Below are positions 42,723 to 51,381 of a DNA stretch of 64,000 nucleotides, piece by piece. Where the stretch lies: positions 1-64,000 of the IMG/VR virus record IMGVR_UViG_3300035698_013362. One strand, given 5' to 3'. The notes under the pieces are model-generated. The model ran no database searches. It was not told the DNA's origin and saw only the letters and a list, made by a program, of their open reading frames with translations. Position 1 is the first letter of the stretch; every line of letters starts with the position of its first letter. The position numbers were made by a program, and so were the translations under genes. This DNA comes from a virus.

Positions 42723-44167
42723 TAGATGATTTCCTCGAGTGCTTTATTTGTTTCGTTTATATCTAATTCGATATACTTAAAATTGTCTGATAACCATTTA
42801 GATCCTGGATTCTCTAATACAGTGTCTAGTGAATCAACTCGATCGAACACGGCCGAAGCATATTGAGAGCATACGTCAAGTGAATTACATTCAGGCACAT
42901 TAACCCAATTATAATATCCTACTCCTACTTCGAAGTTAGTGATTCCGACCTCAATTAACTTTTCATTGATTTCCGCCAAATCAGTGTCTATAGTTATTAT
43001 ACCTTCAATTCCTAAATTATTGATTGCAATTGATGCTGATTGATAGAAGGTTTCTTCACCTAGATATTTCTTACCAACTATAATAGGATCAAAGGACTTA
43101 TTAGCTTTAATAGCTGTAATAACGTTCTCTATTACTTCTTCTTTCCGGATATACTCCCCATTAGGTAAAGCATCAATGGTTTCATCCCAAATAGTATTCA
43201 GCTGAGATTCTAAGTCAATTATGTACATATCAGTTTCGATTGGTTCTGCATCAGAACTGAAGTCATTAATTTTATTTAGAATATTAGGTGATTGAGTTTT
43301 AGTAAACTCTGACCACTGAAACTTTGGCATAGAAATATAGCCATTAAGACTTGAATTTGTTCCATTAGAGTCTACGATTTCTCCACCAACAAATTTATTA
43401 AGGCTTGATGTAGTTGTGAAGTTAAACCCAAAGTCAATTGTTCCTGCTGAACCGTTATCTAATGTGTATGCATCATTAGGGGCCGAAGATACATTCAATG
43501 ACCAAGTTGATCCTACTCTTGAATAACGAGTTGTTGGGTTTCCTATAATTGGTTCACTATAAGTAGCGGTAGCTACTATTTTGTCATAGTAATTTGCTCC
43601 GCGATCATCTATCTCATCTAGCGGGCCACGATATAAATCAGTATATGTAATAATAAACTCGGCGTGATCAGCATCATATCTTCCATTAGCAGCCCAGTTG
43701 AACCAAATAGTTAAATCAACTTGAACACTTCTAAAAGGCCAAGCTCGTAATTGGTCATCATTCTCTGTAATCTGAGAAAGCCTAATAATAATAGTATTTC
43801 CACCATCATCTGTTTCAATTACAGAATCACCGTATGTCATTACATCATCTAACATATGATCAGTATGGGTATATGGAAATGATAATCCATTTACCATATA
43901 TTCAGAAGGATCTTCTGGTTGCATTACAAAAGCGTCTTCAGCATTCTTCTCAGTAGCAAGAGGAAGCGATCCTACTTCAGATTTATTAACGGCAGAAAGC
44001 TTACCATTAATAGCAGCAAGCTTAGTTTCTAGATCAGCAACACAAGCAGATTTAAATGATTCTAAGGCTTCTTGATTTTCAAGAGGATAGTTAGATGGGT
44101 CAAAATTGTTATATAGGTCAATCTTTTCAGCTATTTCAGAAGCCGATTCTGGGAGCAAATTAGTCAT
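42722..44167 (-). CDS. virion structural protein, 481 aa
   Basis: The start ATG 44167 (MTNLLPESASEIAEK) is chosen because a TATAAATA octamer sits 5 nt upstream; a longer in-frame start at 44209 overlaps the octamer and the divergent early promoter. Helical N-terminal ~80 residues with a coiled-coil-like stretch (DLETKLAAINGKLSAVNKS), then a beta-rich middle. It overlaps the PAAR gene start by 1 nt. Likely a baseplate or fibre component; no family recognised. Confidence 0.55.
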   Translation of the reverse strand: MTNLLPESASEIAEKIDLYNNFDPSNYPLENQEALESFKSACVADLETKLAAINGKLSAVNKSEVGSLPLATEKNAEDAFVMQPEDPSEYMVNGLSFPYTHTDHMLDDVMTYGDSVIETDDGGNTIIIRLSQITENDDQLRAWPFRSVQVDLTIWFNWAANGRYDADHAEFIITYTDLYRGPLDEIDDRGANYYDKIVATATYSEPIIGNPTTRYSRVGSTWSLNVSSAPNDAYTLDNGSAGTIDFGFNFTTTSSLNKFVGGEIVDSNGTNSSLNGYISMPKFQWSEFTKTQSPNILNKINDFSSDAEPIETDMYIIDLESQLNTIWDETIDALPNGEYIRKEEVIENVITAIKANKSFDPIIVGKKYLGEETFYQSASIAINNLGIEGIITIDTDLAEINEKLIEVGITNFEVGVGYYNWVNVPECNSLDVCSQYASAVFDRVDSLDTVLENPGSKWLSDNFKYIELDINETNKALEEII

Positions 44168-44172
44168 ATAGG

Positions 44173-44180
44173 TATTTATA
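44173..44180 (-). promoter_or_regulatory. late-type promoter TATAAATA, 5 nt before ATG 44167 (leaderless)
   Basis: Perfect octamer with N5 spacing to the ATG and no ribosome-binding site. It lies back-to-back with the divergent early promoter 44203-44231. Confidence 0.5.
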
Positions 44181-44199
44181 TTCATTTTTATGAAAGTTT

Positions 44200-44253
44200 C
44201 TATGTACAAATGATATCACGTTGAGTATACTCTTCTCATACTTAACAACAACT
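44200..44253 (+). repeat. 54-bp direct repeat, copy 1 (promoter plus leader)
   Basis: Identical base for base to 59724-59777. It covers the -35 box, -10 box and first ~20 nt of the transcript. Confidence 0.8.
44203..44231 (+). promoter_or_regulatory. early sigma70-type promoter
   Basis: TGTACA, 17-nt spacer, TATACT. It is part of a 54-bp sequence repeated exactly at 59724-59777. It drives the small plus-strand island to 46062. Confidence 0.78.
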
Positions 44254-44262
44254 GGAGATACA

Positions 44263-44426
44263 ATGAAAACATTCACAATGCATATTAAAGAAACGGAACC
44301 CTCTCGATCTGCGATGCTAAATCTCCTTCTAAGAAAGCTTTAAATAAATATGCGGTCGATCAAGGTTGGGAAGTTCTGTTGATCGAAGAAAAAGGTAAAG
44401 AATTCAATTGCGCAGTGGCGGTATAA
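44263..44426 (+). pseudogene. frameshifted small early gene
   Basis: ATG 44263 (GGAGATAC ribosome-binding site) gives MKTFTMHIKE and then runs out of frame to a stop after 26 codons. One extra A in the A3 run at 44291-44293 gives a 54-residue protein: MKTFTMHIKENGTLSICDAK, then SPSKKALNKYAVDQGWEVLL and a charged tail ending at TAA 44424-44426. The SxxDAKSPxKAL pattern is familiar from small T4-like early proteins. Function unknown. Confidence 0.55.
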
Positions 44427-44427
44427 A

Positions 44428-44649
44428 ATGGTTGAAGTAACAGATAACGCAATCGCAGTAAATCAACAAATCTTCGACGAATTGGTCGGACATCATGATG
44501 CACCTAAAGCAATGTGGACTATGAACATTAATCGTCCATCTGAAATAATCAATCATATGGCTTATGATAAGTATAACGCTCAGATTGATGTAATGATCCG
44601 TGTATGTCGTAACCTCGGTATCGAACTTAAAATTAAGGAAATCAAATAA
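44428..44649 (+). CDS. hypothetical early protein, 73 aa
   Basis: Follows the preceding frame by 1 nt and overlaps the next ATG by 1 nt. Polar helical protein (QQIFDELVGHHDAPKAMWTM). No recognised family. Probably transcribed from the early promoter at 44203. Confidence 0.6.
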   Translation: MVEVTDNAIAVNQQIFDELVGHHDAPKAMWTMNINRPSEIINHMAYDKYNAQIDVMIRVCRNLGIELKIKEIK

Positions 44650-45092
44650 TGCAGACTTTAATCGGAGCAATTGAGAAGTACAACCTGGAAGAAATCTCTT
44701 CATGTGCATCAATGGAAATAGATGCTGTAGATTTCCTATTGCCTACAGATCTTAATATCTGGGCAGGTCGTGAAGTTCTTACAGCCAATGATTTCGCTGA
44801 CTGGGTTGATCTTCATCAGGTTCACAGTGATGTCATGGAAGATATCAACGGAACACGTCCTAATTACATCCCTGAGACGCTCAGCGAGCTTCGTGAAGAT
44901 GATGAATATATGACTAATTATTTGTTAAATGAACTCAGAGAAAGTGAAGCATATGAACGCGAACAACGTCGAGAGGCAGCTGTTCATCGTAAAGAGAAAG
45001 AGAAAGCTATCCGTAAGCGCCGCTCTGATAACTTTGGTTCAATGATGTTCGGTGATAATCTACTGGAGGCCCTCGTTGCCAAAGCACGCTAA
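44649..45092 (+). CDS. hypothetical early protein, 147 aa
   Basis: Acidic N-terminal two-thirds followed by a long charged helix (YEREQRREAAVHRKEKEKAI) and a basic end. It might bind nucleic acid or a host protein; no family recognised. The 3' end contains the start of the next gene. Confidence 0.6.
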   Translation: MQTLIGAIEKYNLEEISSCASMEIDAVDFLLPTDLNIWAGREVLTANDFADWVDLHQVHSDVMEDINGTRPNYIPETLSELREDDEYMTNYLLNELRESEAYEREQRREAAVHRKEKEKAIRKRRSDNFGSMMFGDNLLEALVAKAR

Positions 45093-45276
45093 AAGAAAAG
45101 GTGCTAAGCGGCGCAAACAAGCTGCTTTCGCTGCCGAGCAACATTGTCATAGCTGTGAACAAAAAGATTCTACAGTTAAATTAAGAGTTAACCCATATGC
45201 CGCAGAAATTTGCGGTGATAGTACTGAACACTATATCTGTGATGATTGTTATTACAGAATGGCCGAGGAAATATAA
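45076..45276 (+). CDS. small Cys-rich (zinc) protein, 66 aa
   Basis: The TTG at 45076 is chosen as start because GGAGG lies 7 nt upstream inside the previous gene. The product starts MPKHAKRKGAKRRKQ (basic) and then has CHSC near residue 24 and a second CDDC near 56, giving a CxxC-CxxC treble-clef-like zinc site. The layout resembles small HNH-like or zinc proteins of T4-like phages, but no HNH His/Asn pair is visible. Confidence 0.55.
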   Translation: MPKHAKRKGAKRRKQAAFAAEQHCHSCEQKDSTVKLRVNPYAAEICGDSTEHYICDDCYYRMAEEI

Positions 45277-45410
45277 TGAACAAAGGTTGTGAAAATTGTA
45301 GAAATTTGAAGATTGTAGAAGATCTTCAGCAACATGGTCCTGTCATGGAAACAGTGCCTAGGAGCCTAAAGAAGAACCCTCTCAGACGGACCTTGCTGAA
45401 GATAGTGTAA
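45276..45410 (+). CDS. small CxxC protein, 44 aa (possibly frameshifted)
   Basis: ATG 45276 overlaps the previous TAA. The first ~25 residues (MNKGCENCRNLKIVEDL) contain a CxxC. The last ~17 residues are basic and unlike a natural tail. In the -1 frame the same DNA reads EPKEEPSQTDLAEDSV and runs into the next gene without a stop, so one missing base near 45360 would join both into one protein of about 83 residues. Confidence 0.4.
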   Translation: MNKGCENCRNLKIVEDLQQHGPVMETVPRSLKKNPLRRTLLKIV

Positions 45411-45412
45411 CT

Positions 45413-45529
45413 ATGTTTTACATTATTCGTAACGTCTATAACGATCTTCCGGCTAATAAAGATTGGCTCGATCCTAACCTTGAACAAATGATGCAAGATC
45501 TATTGAATAAACATTATGGCGTTCTATAA
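45413..45529 (+). CDS. small protein, 38 aa (alone or C-terminal part of the preceding frame)
   Basis: ATG 45413 to TAA 45527: MFYIIRNVYNDLPANKDWLD then a helix. It has no convincing ribosome-binding site and is in frame with the acidic linker upstream, so it may be the end of a frameshifted larger gene. Confidence 0.4.
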   Translation: MFYIIRNVYNDLPANKDWLDPNLEQMMQDLLNKHYGVL

Positions 45530-45699
45530 TGAAATCTGATACACATGGATTAGGTATTTATGTAGATGCCATTGACACTCATGGAAATGAGGTCTTTGGT
45601 GAATTAACTGGAACCGGAGCTGGTAAATACACTGGCTTACTTCTTAAATCAGGCCACACTGTGGCAGTAATTAAATCAACAGTAGTTTACGGAGATTAA
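45529..45699 (+). CDS. hypothetical protein, 56 aa
   Basis: Coupled to the preceding stop by a TAATG overlap and to the next gene (TAAATG). Compact beta-rich sequence with Gly turns (GNEVFGELTGTGAGKYTGLL), possibly an SH3-like barrel. Function unknown. Confidence 0.55.
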   Translation: MKSDTHGLGIYVDAIDTHGNEVFGELTGTGAGKYTGLLLKSGHTVAVIKSTVVYGD

Positions 45700-46062
45700 A
45701 TGAAAAATTATAAATGGATTAAAATGCCAGTGTACGAAGTACAATTTCGATTCAAAACAGGTGAACCAGTAAGGTATTGGTTCAAATCCTTTACAGTAAA
45801 TGCAGATGGATCGCTTGAGTGGTCTCTTTGTCTTGACCCTAAATCAGCTATGGCGGCTAAAAGACTAGCTAATCCAGAAACAAATGAAGCTAACCTTAAA
45901 AGATACGAAGAGTATGTTAAGACTCATACTAAATCCATTGTTAAATTGGTTCCAGATGAAATCACTATGATTAGTCAGGAATACACTCAATATCTAGAAG
46001 TTTATATATCCCTAAAGGCTATTAAGGACAATAAGTTATCACAATTTATTTGTGATCGTTAA
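45700..46062 (+). CDS. hypothetical protein, 120 aa
   Basis: Preceded by GGAGATTAA. Mixed alpha/beta; the N-terminal VYEVQFRFKTGEPVRYWFKSF is a beta hairpin region. It closes the small island and overlaps the convergent spike gene by 17 nt with no visible terminator between them. Confidence 0.55.
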   Translation: MKNYKWIKMPVYEVQFRFKTGEPVRYWFKSFTVNADGSLEWSLCLDPKSAMAAKRLANPETNEANLKRYEEYVKTHTKSIVKLVPDEITMISQEYTQYLEVYISLKAIKDNKLSQFICDR

Positions 46063-46861
46063 TTCCACCAGCTGTTTGTGTATTAGAGCCACCCGTTGTT
46101 AAGTTGTTATTCCCACCTACGAATGTAGTGTGTTCCTGGCTCACTTGAAGGTCATCGTTCTTAAGGACGGTGACCTTTCTGTTTTTCTTAATCTTTTCAG
46201 TAGAACTACCATCACGAGTAGAGTCCTTGTCACCTTTATGTATTTCTGATGTATTACCATCTACATTAAGATAGTCATCACCCTGTACGTAAGTATGGCG
46301 ATCACCAGTAATCTTCTGATAAAGATCACCATCAATAGTAAGATTTACATGTCCTTTGATAACTACATCAAGGGCCATTTGATCAGCTTCAATTTCTATA
46401 CGTGCACGTGTACCCTGATTATTCAACTTAGTTCCTTGAGGGTTCTCAGTAGAAGTCTGCATAGATGATTCACTATTGTCCGGATTTTCGTCTATAGTGA
46501 TTCTGAAGTTCTCACTAGATAAAACATGCTGCATTTCGTGCTCGGACATCCAGGCGTCTCCTGCCTGTGCACTTGCAAAATATTTAGGATAGTTCTGATC
46601 ATTACCTTCAAAGAATACCCAAACATATGTTCCATTACCTGGAACTGAAGTCCACCCGGTCGAACTAAACTTTACACCAGAGTTTTCAGATATTCCTGCT
46701 CCACCAAATATTGGCATTACTGGCTCTGCCCAAGGAAGTCTATCAGGCAAAGTTATAAACTCGCCATCATATACTCCTGGAATGTGAATCTTGCATCGTC
46801 CTGCATTTTCAGTGTCAACGTTGCTAATTACAATCCCTCTATAGAATCCATTATTTACCAT
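46046..46861 (-). CDS. 5: central spike protein gp5-like, without lysozyme domain
   Basis: 271 aa. The N-terminal OB fold (FYRGIVISNVDTENAGRCKI, SVPGNGTYVWVFFEGNDQNYP) is the gp5/VgrG type. The C-terminal part (about 165-271) has the short-period Gly/Asp/Asn repeats of a trimeric beta-helix needle (YVQGDDYLNVDGNTSEIHKGD). T4 gp5 (575 aa) has a lysozyme domain between the two; here it is absent, so local peptidoglycan cleavage must come from another protein. It overlaps gp27 by 1 nt. Confidence 0.8.
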   Translation of the reverse strand: MVNNGFYRGIVISNVDTENAGRCKIHIPGVYDGEFITLPDRLPWAEPVMPIFGGAGISENSGVKFSSTGWTSVPGNGTYVWVFFEGNDQNYPKYFASAQAGDAWMSEHEMQHVLSSENFRITIDENPDNSESSMQTSTENPQGTKLNNQGTRARIEIEADQMALDVVIKGHVNLTIDGDLYQKITGDRHTYVQGDDYLNVDGNTSEIHKGDKDSTRDGSSTEKIKKNRKVTVLKNDDLQVSQEHTTFVGGNNNLTTGGSNTQTAGGINDHK

Positions 46862-48042
46862 TATTTTGTAAGCTTCCCAATACGACTCATGATGATCGTT
46901 TGATCGTATTTATTTGTTCCAAAACTATATTCATCCGTAGTACGCATGTTCATCCATAAACCAGAGAAAGTTGCCTTCAAGGATGGCGAAGAGCGCATTA
47001 CTATTATGTCGCCGATGTTTCTTTCAGCTGCACCTCTAATCTTAACCATGACGCCATTATACGTTCTAACAGCGTTACGTATGTTGGCAAACCAATTATG
47101 TCCTTGACCAAACTGAACGTAATTGATATCTTCTTCAGTATTAGACGTATTATCTATAATGCTATCAAATCCTGTAACTGAAGTACCATTTGTGATGTCT
47201 GTATAAAGCATTCGTCTTGTATCGAAAACACCTTTAAGATGATCAAACTTATATTCCTTGATTCCTTTAGACAAACGATCTATTTTAGTTGCTGTAACAT
47301 CATTTGTGTATTCAATTGAAGTAGGGGTATAATAATCCTCTGAACCGAATCCTTCAGATGGAACTGAAAAGATATTATACGGTTGTAGAGTTGAGTTATT
47401 GATAATGTTCGTTAATGAATCAATCTCTAACTTATTCTCAATCTGATTGTACCAAGGGAAATAAAACCCAGACCCATTAATAGACGCTAAGTCAAGTAAT
47501 CTATTGATATGTTCTTTTACCGATGAGTTTATGTCTGTAATAAAACTAGAGGTATATGATGAGTCTTTAATAGGACGAGTAAATGGGATCTTAGCTCTTG
47601 CTAGAATATTACAAGCAGTTTCGGTCACTGAAATATTCTTTGCATTCCCTGTACTGAATTTGATAGGGTTCATCCAAGCTTTATAGTGCTCAGATACTCC
47701 TTCAATCTTATACGTATTTGATTGTCCTGAGAAGTTTATTGGGATTACACGGTTAATGTTGAAAGCATGTATCTTATTAATTGTTCTTACATCAGCGCCA
47801 TATTTCTCTTGAGCAATAATCTTAATTCCGATAGCTGAGTTATTATCTGCAGCATAAAGAGGGATTACGGTAGAGCTAGGGTCCTTGATGATAATCTCAA
47901 CCCTAGGAAATGGTTCCATCGAGTCGTTAATAACCGATAGTTTTAAGACATGATCAAGAGGGATTTCTTGAGCTATGCCACCGCGACGTATTAAAGTAAT
48001 TCCAACTTGGAACTCACTATTATTGAGAGTGCATATATCCAT
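46861..48042 (-). CDS. 27: baseplate hub protein gp27-like
   Basis: 393 aa (T4 gp27 is 391 aa). The N-terminal tube-like domain (LKLSVINDSMEPFPRVEIII), the middle insertion with VSVTETACNILARAKIPF, and DLASINGSGFYFPWYNQ match gp27/gpD-type hubs. It forms the trimeric torus that holds the gp5 spike and adapts threefold spike to sixfold tube. Gene order LysM protein, gp27, gp5 supports this. Confidence 0.8.
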   Translation of the reverse strand: MDICTLNNSEFQVGITLIRRGGIAQEIPLDHVLKLSVINDSMEPFPRVEIIIKDPSSTVIPLYAADNNSAIGIKIIAQEKYGADVRTINKIHAFNINRVIPINFSGQSNTYKIEGVSEHYKAWMNPIKFSTGNAKNISVTETACNILARAKIPFTRPIKDSSYTSSFITDINSSVKEHINRLLDLASINGSGFYFPWYNQIENKLEIDSLTNIINNSTLQPYNIFSVPSEGFGSEDYYTPTSIEYTNDVTATKIDRLSKGIKEYKFDHLKGVFDTRRMLYTDITNGTSVTGFDSIIDNTSNTEEDINYVQFGQGHNWFANIRNAVRTYNGVMVKIRGAAERNIGDIIVMRSSPSLKATFSGLWMNMRTTDEYSFGTNKYDQTIIMSRIGKLTK

Positions 48043-48392
48043 TATTCAACAATCCTATCAAGAACAACCTGAACGATGTTCTGCTTAGGAATATTTATAA
48101 CTGATTCTTCTTCAGGAATATTAAACGGGTTAGTTATTTCGTTAGCTTTAGCAATAATCCACCAAAGCTTTGAATTACCATAATAAGCATATGCAAGCTT
48201 ATACCAGCTATCTCCATCACGCCAGAGGTGTTTAGTTACGAATTTTTCGTTTAGTTGATCAATATTACCAAATTCAATTGTTCGACCTGAGTAGAAATAG
48301 TCGTCTCCTTCATCAGTCTTATATGCATTGAACATATTGGCCATATCGGAGAACTTTAGTCCAATATTAGATTTTTTAATGTCTTGTACCAT
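48042..48392 (-). CDS. 53: baseplate wedge protein gp53-like (LysM domain)
   Basis: 116 aa. LysM-type C-terminal part: DGDSWYKLAYAYYGNSKLWW near residues 60-80, IAKANEITNPFNIPEEESVINIP after it. In T4, gp53 carries a LysM fold and joins neighbouring wedges around the hub. Shorter than T4 gp53 (196 aa). AAAGGAAATT is the ribosome-binding site. Overlaps the hub gene by 1 nt. Confidence 0.72.
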   Translation of the reverse strand: MVQDIKKSNIGLKFSDMANMFNAYKTDEGDDYFYSGRTIEFGNIDQLNEKFVTKHLWRDGDSWYKLAYAYYGNSKLWWIIAKANEITNPFNIPEEESVINIPKQNIVQVVLDRIVE

Positions 48393-48400
48393 AATTTCCT

Positions 48401-49555
48401 TTAATTCGATTCACTAGTAATTCTAACCTTTTGATTACCCATTAAGTAATTAGCGTAAACGTTGAAACATGGAGGAGTAAGGTCACGTGCACTAATCGAA
48501 ACTTTATAAGCATCAGGATAAAGAGTATTTTCGTTTACCATTGGAACATCAGTGATTTTAGTGTACAATGGCATCTTACGAACATTACCTACGAACTCAA
48601 TAGTCATATCAATAGCGACGAATAACTGTATGAAGCGTCCTGGGCACTCAACTCTGAATACGTTTGGTGATTTAGTATATGCAAGAGAAAGGTTGCCTAT
48701 AGAGGCTCCATCTGCTTTAGATTCAACATATTCTCCTACAGCATTTACAGCGTCTTCAATGTTTTCAGAGGCAGGTGAAGATCCTGTCATATGGACCCAC
48801 TGTGTACTTGGGTATAATGCATTAATAAAGGTAAAGTTCTTCTGTAAAGCTTCAAGGTCGTCATTAAGTAAAAAGAATTCAGTATCCCAACCTGGACCTT
48901 CAGAGTTATTGTTTGACCATTGTGGTGATTTCATAATATTCATATTGAAACCATCATTCATCAATTCACCGAAACGTCCCGCTGAATCAATTGCATTACC
49001 CATTGTCCAACCATCTTTAGAGTTAGAGCTTAAGTAAGTGTTATTGTAAAAAGGGATTTCGTAAGTATTAACTACTTCACCTTCGATCAAGCCGTCAATA
49101 GCACTTATATCAAGAAGCTTATTTGATTCAGCAACAGAGGATGAATATTTGTCAGCAAGGTTATTCAAGTAAACTGATCCAGCAATCTGACTTCCTGTCT
49201 GGGCTACGGAAGTTGTTGCTCTTATAAATTTCTCTACTAGAGGTAGTTCACCTAAGGCGGTCATATCAGATAAGATTTTAGACCAATCTACTTTCTTCTT
49301 AGGTTGCTTTTCAACCATGATTAGTTTAGGGATAGAATCATAATCAACTAATGAATCAGTTCCATTAATCTCATAGTTATCAGACCACTTATAATCTTTA
49401 AGGGTGAACGATCTTCTATAAAGTGATCCGTTATAGGTAGTAGTTGTAATCCTTTTACCGTTTACTTTAATTGCCCCAACACTAGATACTTTAGCACCCC
49501 TAAAATTGATTGCTGCTCTTAAATCTTTCTTTGGTCCTAATTCATTATTTGCCAT
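48401..49555 (-). CDS. baseplate / tail-tube junction protein, 384 aa
   Basis: The start at ATG 49555 (MANNELGPKK) has a GGGGAC site 6-7 nt upstream inside the tape measure gene; an ATG five codons earlier has none. The segment WDTEFFLLNDDLEALQKNF and later SPNVFRVECPGRFIQLF recur in many myophage baseplate proteins near the tube. Position next to the tape measure fits a gp48-like tube cap or hub protein. By-eye similarity to T4 gp48 is not strong. Confidence 0.5.
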   Translation of the reverse strand: MANNELGPKKDLRAAINFRGAKVSSVGAIKVNGKRITTTTYNGSLYRRSFTLKDYKWSDNYEINGTDSLVDYDSIPKLIMVEKQPKKKVDWSKILSDMTALGELPLVEKFIRATTSVAQTGSQIAGSVYLNNLADKYSSSVAESNKLLDISAIDGLIEGEVVNTYEIPFYNNTYLSSNSKDGWTMGNAIDSAGRFGELMNDGFNMNIMKSPQWSNNNSEGPGWDTEFFLLNDDLEALQKNFTFINALYPSTQWVHMTGSSPASENIEDAVNAVGEYVESKADGASIGNLSLAYTKSPNVFRVECPGRFIQLFVAIDMTIEFVGNVRKMPLYTKITDVPMVNENTLYPDAYKVSISARDLTPPCFNVYANYLMGNQKVRITSESN

Positions 49556-51353
49556 AGTTGTCCCCACCATCTAATCCACTATAATTAAAGGACTCATTAT
49601 TTCTTGGAGTCATTATAAATGTATTTAAGTCTTTTGGTTTGTTATCTTTTGTTGCAACAAGTATCTCTTGCAAGAATGGAACTAAAGCGTTATAACTATC
49701 TGTGCCGCCACCACTCATTAATCTTTCACCTCTTGCTAACATTGCGTCAGTAGCTGCAGTTTCGAATATGTTAGGTAAAACAGAGGCATGTCGTTTCTTA
49801 ACAGCCATTCTTCTTGCTGCAACTTCCTCCGCTTTTCTTTTAGCAGCTTCTCTTGAAGCTCGGGTATTCTGGATGTATTCCAGTTGATCAGCAAGCTTCT
49901 TATCCCAATACATATCTTGAATCTTGCCAATTCCATTAGCAATTTTATCAGAGATGTCAAATTTACTATCTAGATATTGTCCAATCTTATATCCGGCTAC
50001 ACCTGCACCTGCAATAAGGGTACCTTTAGCTAATACTTTAAGAATACCTGGGGCCGCTGTAGATACAGCATTAGCAATTCCTGTACCTACACCTGATCCC
50101 ATTGCAGTACTTGCAAAATTACTTCCCTTTCCAGATTTTACATTAGATCCCTTAGCGTGGAATAGAGAACCATCTGCTCCTCTCATTCCTCCTTCATTAA
50201 ACATTTTCATAAGGATTTCATTACGATCCATGTCTAACTGGAACTGCTTATCTAATCTATTTTGTTGTTTATGCTGACTGAATTCATTACCTTTAGAATC
50301 ACGTTTGATCGCATTAGCTTTCTGTTTTCCTGAACGAGCAATAGACTTAGCAATAGCTTTAGCGATTACTCCACCTGCTTCACCATCCTTGAATAAATTC
50401 TCAGGCATGATACGTTCTAATAGGTCTTCACCTTTAGAATCAAATGTAAGGCTTTTAATACCCTTATTGATCTTACCAAGCATTCGATGCTTAGCCATAG
50501 CAAATCGTAACATATAGATTGGATCATTACCAACTGGGAATATGAATGAGTCAATAGGAACTTCAACTTTAGTTTGAAGAGGCTTCCATTTAGTAAGCTT
50601 AAATGACTTGTGAACAGGTCCAGGAGAAGGAGCTACAAAGGTGATGTTCTTAATACCTTTATTTACTTTAGTCAACATTCTGTGCTTGGCAAGATTATAA
50701 CGTAAAGAGAAGAATTTACTGTTCGTTGTTGGAAGAACAAATGAGTCAATAGGAACTTCAGCTTTAGTTTTTTCGATCTTAGTAAGTTTAAATGATTTGT
50801 GAGTTGGTGGAGTAACAAAGGTGATATTACTAATGCCCTTATTAACCTTAGACAAAAGTTTATGTTTTAGTAATCCATAACGAGCTGTATAAAATTTGCT
50901 GTTTGAAGTAGGGAACAACATCGTTGATAATGGAAGTTCATGCATATCGGTGAACTTCATTAAACCTACACCTTGCTCAAGACGACCTAAGGCCATCTGC
51001 TTCACTTTGTTGTAACGCTTCATAAATTTAGCATTACGTGAAGTATCATCATCGAACATATCAAATAATGACACACGGTTACGACTTGCTACCATTAAGC
51101 CAACAAGTTTATTAACACTTTCAAGGATTCGCAACTTACTTTTAGTGAATTTACGAGCAATCTTTTTATCTTCCTGTTCGGAAGTAGAAGGCATTAAAAG
51201 TTTATCTATGTCTAATTGGTACTCTACGACAGCTTTACGTGTAAGCTTTGCAACTTCACGATAAACCTTCTCGTACATTTTGCCCATTTTTTCATCGAAC
51301 TCTTGCGTTGCAGGAGAACGTGCTATTTGTCTGTTTTGAGAATCTAGAGCCAT
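49545..51353 (-). CDS. tape measure protein (gp29-position) with internal repeats
   Basis: 602 aa (T4 gp29 is 590 aa). Helix-rich, with a hydrophobic Gly/Ala-rich segment near 425-455 (LKVLAKGTLIAGAGVAGYKI) as in tape measure proteins. Between about residues 95 and 305 there are three clear and one diverged copies of a unit of the form P(L/I)xSxxxPxxNSKFxxxRY-x3-KHxxLxKxNKGIxxxTF, 45-65 residues apart. It lies near the chaperone-like gene and the tube-junction genes. A tape measure protein sets tail length; T4-family identity rests on position and size. Confidence 0.6.
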   Translation of the reverse strand: MALDSQNRQIARSPATQEFDEKMGKMYEKVYREVAKLTRKAVVEYQLDIDKLLMPSTSEQEDKKIARKFTKSKLRILESVNKLVGLMVASRNRVSLFDMFDDDTSRNAKFMKRYNKVKQMALGRLEQGVGLMKFTDMHELPLSTMLFPTSNSKFYTARYGLLKHKLLSKVNKGISNITFVTPPTHKSFKLTKIEKTKAEVPIDSFVLPTTNSKFFSLRYNLAKHRMLTKVNKGIKNITFVAPSPGPVHKSFKLTKWKPLQTKVEVPIDSFIFPVGNDPIYMLRFAMAKHRMLGKINKGIKSLTFDSKGEDLLERIMPENLFKDGEAGGVIAKAIAKSIARSGKQKANAIKRDSKGNEFSQHKQQNRLDKQFQLDMDRNEILMKMFNEGGMRGADGSLFHAKGSNVKSGKGSNFASTAMGSGVGTGIANAVSTAAPGILKVLAKGTLIAGAGVAGYKIGQYLDSKFDISDKIANGIGKIQDMYWDKKLADQLEYIQNTRASREAAKRKAEEVAARRMAVKKRHASVLPNIFETAATDAMLARGERLMSGGGTDSYNALVPFLQEILVATKDNKPKDLNTFIMTPRNNESFNYSGLDGGDNYGK

Positions 51354-51358
51354 ATGTT

Positions 51359-51366
51359 TATTTATT
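51359..51366 (-). promoter_or_regulatory. late-type promoter AATAAATA, 5 nt before ATG 51353 (leaderless)
   Basis: Octamer with N5 spacing to the tape measure ATG and no ribosome-binding site in the gap. Confidence 0.45.
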
Positions 51367-51381
51367 CAAATACTGTATGAA

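Noticed and set aside
44168-44209. Start of the 481-aa structural protein at ATG 44209
   Set aside because: The extra codons overlap the late octamer and part of the divergent early promoter, and there is no ribosome-binding site.
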